Source: Pirellulales bacterium
GTDB taxonomy: Bacteria > Planctomycetota > Planctomycetia > Pirellulales > Thermoguttaceae
Direction of reading: 5' to 3'
Assembly: GCA_016935315.1 (NCBI GenBank)
Contig: JAFGRD010000019.1
Location: forward strand, 62,001 to 126,000
Length of the DNA stretch: 64,000 bases
Shown here: positions 1 to 7,304 of the stretch, one piece after another
Layout: each line of letters starts with the position of its first letter
Numbering within the stretch: position 1 is the stretch's first letter
The notes under the pieces: generated by a model
Database searches by the model: none
Told to the model about the DNA's origin: nothing
What the model saw: the letters and a program-made list of their open reading frames with translations, nothing else
Program-made: the position numbers and the translations under genes

Positions 1-798
1 TTCGACCATGCCCGGCGGGCCATCGAGGCCTGCCACGCGGCGGGCATCTACACGTCGGTCTCGACGATCGGGTTCGCCGAGAAGCTCGAAAGCGGCGAGT
101 TGGAGCGGATCTACGACCTCTGCCGGCGATGGGGCGTGGCCGAGCTTCGCGTGCCGAACCCGGTGCCGACCGGCGGCTTCGCCGGCCGCACGGAGGCTCT
201 GCTGAACGCGGAGACGCGGCGCCGGCTGTATGACTTCCACGTCGAGCACAATCGCCGCAGAGACGACGGCGGACCGACCGTCACCTGCTTCGCCTACATC
301 GAATCGGAGGAGCTCTTCGGCTGCGGCGCCGCCTATCACCACCTGTTCGTGGACGCCGCCGGCGAGATCTCGCCCTGCGACGTGACGCCGCTGTCGTTCG
401 GCAATCTCAACCAGCGACCGCTTCGCGAGATCTGGGACGAGCTCGGGCGGTACTTCGCCCGCCCGCGGTGCCGTTGCGTGATGGCCGAGATCGGCTCGCA
501 ACTCTCCGGCGACGATCCCCTTCCCTTGCCGCCGGAGAAGAGCAGGGCGCTGGTCACGCCGGCCACGGACGCCACGCCGTTGCCCAAGGGTTACCGGGCG
601 CTGTTGAAGGGCGTCCCGTGCCGTGTCGCTCCGACTCCATCGGCGGCCGGGGGCGATGGAACCGGACCGTGCGGCGGTGCTGCACCCCATCGGCTCCGTG
701 GCGACTCAGCCGATGGCCAGACGGGTTCGGTGGCGACCCCGGTCGGCTTCGATCCCACCGAGCTGCCCGACGTGGGTTGCCCCCGGGACGCCTGGTAG
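1..798 (+). CDS. Radical SAM/SPASM domain protein, C-terminal part
   Basis: The frame is open from the first base, so the N-terminus, including the CxxxCxxC radical SAM cluster site, lies outside the window. What remains begins with a TIM-barrel-like strand/helix pattern (IYTSVSTIG, ELRVPNPVPTGG). A SPASM-like cysteine segment follows: CGAAYHHLFVDAAGEISPCD, then FGNLNQRPLREIWDE and CRCVM. The motif G-x-I-x-P-C-D followed by G-N-L-x-x-x-x-L-x-E-I-W is typical of SPASM proteins that bind auxiliary Fe-S clusters and modify peptides or act as maturases. The last 60 residues or so are Gly/Pro/Ala-rich and match nothing I recognise. The substrate cannot be inferred, because the upstream neighbours are missing. 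Confidence 0.8.
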   Translation, partial: FDHARRAIEACHAAGIYTSVSTIGFAEKLESGELERIYDLCRRWGVAELRVPNPVPTGGFAGRTEALLNAETRRRLYDFHVEHNRRRDDGGPTVTCFAYIESEELFGCGAAYHHLFVDAAGEISPCDVTPLSFGNLNQRPLREIWDELGRYFARPRCRCVMAEIGSQLSGDDPLPLPPEKSRALVTPATDATPLPKGYRALLKGVPCRVAPTPSAAGGDGTGPCGGAAPHRLRGDSADGQTGSVATPVGFDPTELPDVGCPRDAW

Positions 799-846
799 GG
801 CCGGCCGGGCCGGATTGCCGATCGGGCGCGGTGCTGCTGCCAAGGG

Positions 847-3800
847 CTACTGCTGCCAAGGGCCCTGCAGATCGAGGTCGAACGTCAGCGAGGCCCAGTC
901 GATTTCCGCACGGTCGTCGGCGTTGCTGGCGGTCGCCGTGATGCGGTCGAAGTGGGCCGCCTCCAGCAGGAAATCGATCGCGGAGTTGGAGAATCGGGCC
1001 GAGTCCGCGGAGGCCTCCAGCAGATCGGCCGACGGCGAATCGTCCAGGTCGGCCACGTCGTCCTCTCCTTCACCGGCGTCGGCGTGGACTTCCTCGAAGT
1101 ACTTCGCCCGGTTGTAGAAGCCGTCGCCCCAAAGGGCCGCTTCGGTGGGCGACGCGTAGAGGTGATCGTCCTGGGCGCTGCCGCGCAGCGTCGCCACGTC
1201 GTGGCCGCCGGCGGTGGCGTAGGCGTGGACGCCCTCGAAGCCGACGGCTCGCAACAAGGACTCGCCGCCGGCCAATTTGAGCTCCGCCATCTCCGGCAGG
1301 CCGCTCTCCGCTCGCACCTCGGTGACGAATTCATCGTCTCCGGCCGAATCGTAGATCTTGGCCACGTCGTTTCCGTACGCATCGACGCCGGTTCCATCGT
1401 CAACCTTCTGTGCCGTTGCGACAACGGTCTCGAAATTGCGGGCTTCCGCGTGGAAGCCGCCGCCGTACTCGCCGGAGAGCGAGCCGTACTGGGGCGTCGC
1501 CACGAACTCGTCGTTGCCCGGCGAATCCTCGAACGTCGCGGAATCCGATTGGCCCGCGGTGGCGAAGGCCAACACGCGGTCGAATCCATTGGCCGTATTC
1601 CGATAGCCCGAGGCAAGCGGCGGCACGTAGGTGTCGCTGTACATGACGCCGGAGTTCGCTTCGGCGGAGAACTCGAAATTGTCGGTGTCCACCGAATCGT
1701 ACAGCCTGGCTTCGTCGAATCCTCCGGATCCGGCATCGGCCGTGACTTCGTCGAAATGCTTGGCTCGATTATAGAAACCCTCGCCCCAGAGGGCCGCTTC
1801 GGTGGGCGAAGCGTGAAGGTGATCGTCCTGGGCGCTGCCGCCCAAGATCGCCTTGTCGTGGCCGCCGGCGGTGGCATAGGCGTGGACGCCCTCGAAGCCG
1901 ACGGCTCGCAGCCAGGACGCTCCGCTGTCGATGTTGAGCACGGCCTCTTCGGGCAGCCCGCTCTCACTCTGTACGGAGGCGGTGAACACATCGTTGCCCG
2001 GCGAATCGCACATCCGGGCCACGTCGACTCCGTAGGTATCGACGGCGCCTTCCTCCTCGAACTTCTGCGCCTGGGCGACGACGCTTCTGAAGCGCATGGC
2101 CTCGGCGTGGTATCCGCCTCCGTAATCGCCGACAAGCGAGCCGTACCCAGGCGACGTGACGAACTCGTCGTTTCCCGGCGAATCCAGGAAGCTCGCCGTG
2201 TCGAGCTGTTCGGCCGTGGCGTAGGCGGCCACGTGGTCGAACCCCACGGCCTTGTTGCGGTAACCCGAGGCGTACGGCGGCACGTGCGCGTGGCTGTACA
2301 TGACGCCGGAATTCGTTTCCGCGTAGAACTCGAAGTTGTCGAAGTCCACGGAGTCGTAGAGCCTGGCCACGTCGAATCCTTCGGCGCCGGCATGGGCCGT
2401 CACTTCCTCGAAATACTGGGCCCAGTTGCAGTAGCCCTCGCCGTGCAGCGCGGCCACGCTGGGATAGGCCCAGAACGTGTCGTCCGCGGCGGAATCGATC
2501 AGCTCGGCCCGGTCCTCGCCGCCGGCCGTGGCGCGTGCGTGGACCTCGGCAAACTGCTCCACCACGACCGCCCTGGAGTTATTGGAGATGATGCTAGCCT
2601 GACCGGGGGATGCCGTGAAGAGGTCGTCGCCCGGCGTATCGTAGAGGTTTGCCACGTCGGTGCCGCCGGCGCCGGCCGCCACCCGAAAACTCTCAAAGTT
2701 CCTGGCCGTGCCCCGCCAGTCGCCAACCGTCAGCGTTCCGCCGTTCGGCGATCCGGCAAAAGTGTCGTCCCCGGAGCCCCCGTAGAGCTCGGCCTGGTCG
2801 AAGCCTGAACTCGATGCCGAGGCCGTCACGCTGCCGAAACCGTCGATGTTGACGGAGGCGGCGACATTGGAGATGCTCGTTGACTCGGGGCCGGCCACCA
2901 GAAGATCGTCTTGCCAGGAGTCGCGCAGCGTGGCCTGGTCATACTTGTCGCCCTCGCCGCCGCTGCCGGCGTGGGCCTCGACGGCGCCGAAGTACTTGGC
3001 CCGGTTGTAGTACTGGCCCGGGCGATACATGGCCGCTTCGTCGCCCGGGGTGGCCGAGAACAAGTCGTCTTCGGCCGAATCGTACAGCCGAGCGACGTCC
3101 GCGCCGCCCCCGGAGGCGAAGGCATGGACGGCGGCAAAGCCGTTGGCCTCGTTGTAGTATTGCCCGGGGAAGTACAGCGCGGCCGAATCGGGCCCGGCGT
3201 CGAAGACGTCGTCTTCGGCCGAATCGTAGAGCTTGGCCACATCGACGCCGCCTTCGACGGAATGTGCACGAACCGTCGCGAAGTTCTCCGCCCGCACGGA
3301 GAACCCGGTGCCCTTGAGCTGGCCGACCAGCGGCGTGCCCACGAATTCGTCGTTGCCGGACGAGTCGGTCAGGTCGGCCTCATCGAGCCCGCCCCCGCCG
3401 CGGATCGTGATCGTGGCGACGTTGTGCAGCTCGATCCGGTATTCCGCGGCGGCTCCGGCGTCCGCATGGGGTGAAAGCACTGCATAGCGCGGCGAGAGAG
3501 TCGCCGTTTCGGCGGCGGCCGTGCCGGTCACCGTGGCCTGGTCGGTGCCCCAGCCGGACTCGATCACGATCGTATCAATCGGCGTTTGAGAGGTTGCACC
3601 GTCGGAGAAGTGTTCGCCGGTGTCGTAAAGGACGTCGTTGATCAGGAACTGGTGCGACGGTCCGGCCGTGACCACGAACGTGTCGTTGCCCGTCGTGTCG
3701 TAGACCATCAGTTGATTGCCGTCCTGGGCTACCAGGTTGGTCAGCCGGAAGGTGACCGCCGAATTATTGCCGGAGGCCACCAGCCGGAACGTCTCCAGCT

Positions 3801-6800
3801 CCTGGCAGGGGACGTCGATGCGCTCGTTGTCGTTGCCGGTGGCCGAGCGGCCGACCACTTCGTTCGCCTCGTTCAGCAGCACCAGATCGACGTTGCCGGC
3901 GGCGTGCGAGAAAAGGGCCTCGACGGTCAGCCAGCCATCCCTGGTGGTGAGGAAGGGCTCGCGATACTCGCCGCTTACGACTATCACCGACGAGCGGTTC
4001 TGCGTGACGCGGATTCCGATGTCGACGGCCAGCTCGAAGGTCTGCTCGGAGAAGTTGCCCGCCCGATCCGTGGCGCGGACGACGACCTGCTGGGTCGGCC
4101 CCTGACCTTCTCCGGCGGTCCAGTACATTTGGCCGGTCGACGCGTCCAAGGTCATCCCGGCCGGCGCCGTCACCAGGCTGTAGGTCACCGGCGTGCCGGC
4201 GGCCTCGTCGTCCGTGCTCGCGTTGTAGCTCCACGCCCGGTTTTCGATGGCGTACGGGTAGGCCGTCGAGAGGAACTCCGGCGCGGCGTTCTTGACGCGG
4301 ATTTGCAGCGAGGGAGACGCGCCGCTATGGACCTCGATGGTCTCCTGACGATTTCCACAGTCGATCTCATACTCGCCGAAGGTCTGCCGGGCGGTAATCG
4401 TGTGGGTCCCGTCATCCAAGGCGGTCGCCCCGTCGGTGGTGATCACCACCGTGTCGCCGGTGGCCATGGCCTGGCCGATCACCTCGCCGTCGGCCAGCAA
4501 TTGCACCTCGGTGTCGGGCGTGACGCCGCTGACGCGGAATTGAAGCGTCTGGCCGGCCGTGTTGTTCAGAGCGGTTAGATGGTCGCTGTTGCTGACGCCC
4601 GTGTCGGAGCCGGGTAGCAGCTCGACGCCCGTGGGAGTGGTGGGGTAAATGATCAGGGGCACTTCCTGGACGTCGGTGCTGACGTGGTCGGGCCGGTAGT
4701 TCCGATTGCCGGGCCAAACGGCAAAGAACATGTTGTGGACCCCGCGCAGCCCATGGCGCGGCCGGATGCTCACTTGGCCCGTCCAATCGACCGAGACCGA
4801 CAGATCCGGATGCAGCGGAGTCGCCACGCCCTCGTAGTTGATCGTATTGCCCTCGACATCGACCACGGGGAGCTGGAACGTCACGGGCGTATCCACGGTC
4901 GTGGAGACCTCCGTGATCGACTCCATGAACGGATCGTCGTTGTACCAGTCGGGCCAGGCGTAGACCCGGAACGTCTCCGACGCCGTGTAGGTTCCGTCGG
5001 ACACTCGGACCGTCACGTCGGCCGAGCCGCTGGTGATGTCGTTGGGGATGCCGAGCATCAGCACGGCGTGCTCGTCGTCCTGGCCGGCCGGGACGATTTC
5101 CAGCGAGGTGATGCTCACCTCGGATTGCAGCGCGCCGCTGGAGCCGGCCGGCACCTGTGCGATCTTGTCGAGGACGTCGTAGCCGTCGCGGAGGAACCCG
5201 AAGACCGAGTACTGGAAGTCGAAGCCGCGCTTCTCCTGCGTGGTGACGAAGAACTCCATGCCGTTGGTGTCGTCGTGGTCCTTGACCATCGACAAGACAC
5301 CGGCGCTGGTGTGCTGCAGATCGGGATGGAACTCGTCGTCATACAGCGGCCCGCTGTAATCGGCGTCGCCGCCGATCACCGCAACCGTGGTGGTACCCGC
5401 GGAACTCACTTCCCGGACGGCCGTATGGAACGGCAGACCGTCGAATGCCCCTTCCTCGACCCAATCGATGAAACGGGCGGTGGTGTCCGGGGCGCGGTCC
5501 TCGAACAGCTCGAACACCAGCTCGCCGGAGAACGGCGACTCTCCCTCGCCGGTGCCGCCCGTGCCGGCGTACGCCACCGTCATCTTCACGCTGCGGTTTC
5601 CTTGGAGAATCGTCGTGGTCAAGGCGTCGGGCGCCGTGCTGGTGACGGAGAACGTCAGCGGATCGCCGTCTTCATCGGACGCTTCCAGCGGGATGTGCAG
5701 CGGCGCGCCGGAGTAGAGAACCACGTCGTCTGGCAGCTGCAGAACGGGCGCCGCGTTGTCCAGGACCGTGACCGCGAAGGTCTGCACGGCCTGGTCGGTG
5801 CCGTCGCTGACGGTCACCGTTACGTTCGTCTGGCCTTCGGCGCCCTCCGCCGCGACAAGCGTCAGGACCTCGCCGTCCAGCGATGTGCTCAGAAGGCTCG
5901 TGTCGGCAACAGACACGTCGAAGGTGAGGGGATCGTCGTCCGGGTCCGACGCCTCCAGCGTCACGTCGAGAGACTGGCCTCGCGACAAGGTCACGTCGTC
6001 GATGGGCGCCAACGCCGGCACGCCGACGGTCACGGTAAACGTCTGCTCCGCCGTGCCGCCGGCATCGTCCTGGGCGCGCACCGTCACGCTCGTCTGGCCC
6101 CCTCCGTTCTCAGTCGCCACCAGCGTCAGCACGCCGTTCTCGACCGAAGCGCTCACAAGCGTCGTGTCCTCGACGACCACGTCGAACGTGAGCGGATCGT
6201 CGTCCGGGTCCGACGCTTCCAGCGTCACATCGAGCGACTCGCCTCGCGCCATTTTGACGTCGTCGATCGGTTCCAGCGTGGGGCCGTTGACCGTCAGAGA
6301 GAACGTCTGTACCGCCGTTCCGCCGTGGCCGTCGCTGACGGTGACCGTCACCTGGGCGGCACCCTCCATGCCCGCCGTGGGGGCCGAGAGCATCAACACG
6401 GCGTTCTCGTTATCCTGGAAGACGTCCACCGAGGTCATGACGACCGGCGACAACGGCCTGCTGTTCGTGCCGGTCGCCACGCCGGCGATGTCCTGCCGGG
6501 TCTGCTCGCCCTCGACAAGGAAGCCGAAGACCGTGTGGGCCCCGTCCAGCCATGGCGTGGGCTCGGACGTGATGAAGAACTGCGAATCGTTCGTGTTGGC
6601 GCCCGCATTGGCCATCGACAAAACGCCCTTGCTGGTGTGCAGCAAATCGGGGTGGAACTCGTCGTCGAATGTCACGCCCGAGCCTTCATAGCCGTAGCCG
6701 TCGGAGCTGCCGCCTTGAATCATGAACGTCTCGATCACGCGGTGGAAAACCAGGCCGTCGTAGAACCCTTCCTCGGCCAGTTCGATAATCCGCGCGGTAG

Positions 6801-7200
6801 TGTTGGGCGTGCGGCCCTCGAACAGCTCGAGGACCATCTCGCCCTCGAAAGACGGGTCGTTATCGGCCCCCGCGTAGCCCTCGTGCTCGACCGAGATCCG
6901 CAGGCTGCGGTTTCCCTGGGGAATGAAGGTCTCGATGCCGTCGAGGCCTTCGACGCGGACCTCGTAGCTCAGGGCGTCGCCGTCCGCGTCGAAGCCGTCC
7001 AGCCCGATATGCAGCGGCTTGCCGACCTCCATCGCCGCGTCGTCGATCGGCATCAGCGTCGGCGCCACCGCCAGCAGCCGCCGGTCTTCCAGGGGCTCGA
7101 ATCGGGGCGACCGCGTCGAGGACCTCCGCGTGCCGCGAGAAACACGCCGGCTGCCTGAGTGCGCGGGACCGGTGAGGCGACGAGACCAAAGAGACTTCAT
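847..7200 (-). CDS. Giant surface protein (2117 aa): two cyclophilin-like domains, cadherin-like domains, LYDSxGDD repeats
   Basis: The basic N-terminus ends in the planctomycete signature FEPLEDRRLLA (residues 34-44), found on large exported proteins. Residues about 120-260 form a cyclophilin-type peptidyl-prolyl isomerase domain (FHRVI, FMIQGG, GVLSMANAG, SQFFIT). A second copy near 545-690 is degenerate: FHTAVREV replaces FHRVI and the QGG motif is gone, so it is probably inactive. Between them are cadherin-like repeats containing LEASDPDDDPLTFDV, and further Ig-like domains follow. Roughly residues 1300-2090 are about 16 copies of a 45-60 aa unit built on xVAxLYDSxGDDxFxAxP, rich in Asp and Gly. 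The protein ends IDWASLTFDLDLQGPWQQ, almost the same tail as the upstream gene at 7305-10202. It is probably secreted or cell-wall associated; its ligand is unknown. Start is the ATG ending at 7200. Confidence 0.88.
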   Translation of the reverse strand: MKSLWSRRLTGPAHSGSRRVSRGTRRSSTRSPRFEPLEDRRLLAVAPTLMPIDDAAMEVGKPLHIGLDGFDADGDALSYEVRVEGLDGIETFIPQGNRSLRISVEHEGYAGADNDPSFEGEMVLELFEGRTPNTTARIIELAEEGFYDGLVFHRVIETFMIQGGSSDGYGYEGSGVTFDDEFHPDLLHTSKGVLSMANAGANTNDSQFFITSEPTPWLDGAHTVFGFLVEGEQTRQDIAGVATGTNSRPLSPVVMTSVDVFQDNENAVLMLSAPTAGMEGAAQVTVTVSDGHGGTAVQTFSLTVNGPTLEPIDDVKMARGESLDVTLEASDPDDDPLTFDVVVEDTTLVSASVENGVLTLVATENGGGQTSVTVRAQDDAGGTAEQTFTVTVGVPALAPIDDVTLSRGQSLDVTLEASDPDDDPLTFDVSVADTSLLSTSLDGEVLTLVAAEGAEGQTNVTVTVSDGTDQAVQTFAVTVLDNAAPVLQLPDDVVLYSGAPLHIPLEASDEDGDPLTFSVTSTAPDALTTTILQGNRSVKMTVAYAGTGGTGEGESPFSGELVFELFEDRAPDTTARFIDWVEEGAFDGLPFHTAVREVSSAGTTTVAVIGGDADYSGPLYDDEFHPDLQHTSAGVLSMVKDHDDTNGMEFFVTTQEKRGFDFQYSVFGFLRDGYDVLDKIAQVPAGSSGALQSEVSITSLEIVPAGQDDEHAVLMLGIPNDITSGSADVTVRVSDGTYTASETFRVYAWPDWYNDDPFMESITEVSTTVDTPVTFQLPVVDVEGNTINYEGVATPLHPDLSVSVDWTGQVSIRPRHGLRGVHNMFFAVWPGNRNYRPDHVSTDVQEVPLIIYPTTPTGVELLPGSDTGVSNSDHLTALNNTAGQTLQFRVSGVTPDTEVQLLADGEVIGQAMATGDTVVITTDGATALDDGTHTITARQTFGEYEIDCGNRQETIEVHSGASPSLQIRVKNAAPEFLSTAYPYAIENRAWSYNASTDDEAAGTPVTYSLVTAPAGMTLDASTGQMYWTAGEGQGPTQQVVVRATDRAGNFSEQTFELAVDIGIRVTQNRSSVIVVSGEYREPFLTTRDGWLTVEALFSHAAGNVDLVLLNEANEVVGRSATGNDNERIDVPCQELETFRLVASGNNSAVTFRLTNLVAQDGNQLMVYDTTGNDTFVVTAGPSHQFLINDVLYDTGEHFSDGATSQTPIDTIVIESGWGTDQATVTGTAAAETATLSPRYAVLSPHADAGAAAEYRIELHNVATITIRGGGGLDEADLTDSSGNDEFVGTPLVGQLKGTGFSVRAENFATVRAHSVEGGVDVAKLYDSAEDDVFDAGPDSAALYFPGQYYNEANGFAAVHAFASGGGADVARLYDSAEDDLFSATPGDEAAMYRPGQYYNRAKYFGAVEAHAGSGGEGDKYDQATLRDSWQDDLLVAGPESTSISNVAASVNIDGFGSVTASASSSGFDQAELYGGSGDDTFAGSPNGGTLTVGDWRGTARNFESFRVAAGAGGTDVANLYDTPGDDLFTASPGQASIISNNSRAVVVEQFAEVHARATAGGEDRAELIDSAADDTFWAYPSVAALHGEGYCNWAQYFEEVTAHAGAEGFDVARLYDSVDFDNFEFYAETNSGVMYSHAHVPPYASGYRNKAVGFDHVAAYATAEQLDTASFLDSPGNDEFVTSPGYGSLVGDYGGGYHAEAMRFRSVVAQAQKFEEEGAVDTYGVDVARMCDSPGNDVFTASVQSESGLPEEAVLNIDSGASWLRAVGFEGVHAYATAGGHDKAILGGSAQDDHLHASPTEAALWGEGFYNRAKHFDEVTADAGSGGFDEARLYDSVDTDNFEFSAEANSGVMYSDTYVPPLASGYRNTANGFDRVLAFATAGQSDSATFEDSPGNDEFVATPQYGSLSGEYGGGFHAEARNFETVVATAQKVDDGTGVDAYGNDVAKIYDSAGDDEFVTEVRAESGLPEMAELKLAGGESLLRAVGFEGVHAYATAGGHDVATLRGSAQDDHLYASPTEAALWGDGFYNRAKYFEEVHADAGEGEDDVADLDDSPSADLLEASADSARFSNSAIDFLLEAAHFDRITATASNADDRAEIDWASLTFDLDLQGPWQQ
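1073..2387 (-). repeat. Two-copy internal tandem duplication, period about 657 bp
   Basis: Inside the 2117-aa surface protein gene a block of about 219 codons occurs twice in a row. Matching landmarks lie 657 bp apart; for example the same GGGCCGCTTCGGTGGGCGA stretch begins near 1134 and again near 1791. In protein terms each block runs from ARLYDSVD through SGVMYS, VPP, ASGYRN and DSPGNDEF to SPTEAALWG and GFYNRAK. The copies have diverged at many positions, so the duplication is not a recent assembly artefact. Boundaries are approximate. Confidence 0.75.
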
Positions 7201-7304
7201 GGGGAGCTACTCCAAGTGAAGTTGGGTCGGTGCCCGGCCGAAAGGCGGGCAGAGAGATACCTTATTGTGTTTTCCGAAACGGTTTGATGTCCGGCATTTG
7301 GCCC

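Noticed and set aside
4684-7158. 824-codon plus-strand frame opposite the giant surface protein; a similar one lies at 952-2808.
   Set aside because: The minus strand encodes obvious cyclophilin, cadherin-like and repeat domains. The plus frame is Arg/Gly/His-rich with no recognisable motif.
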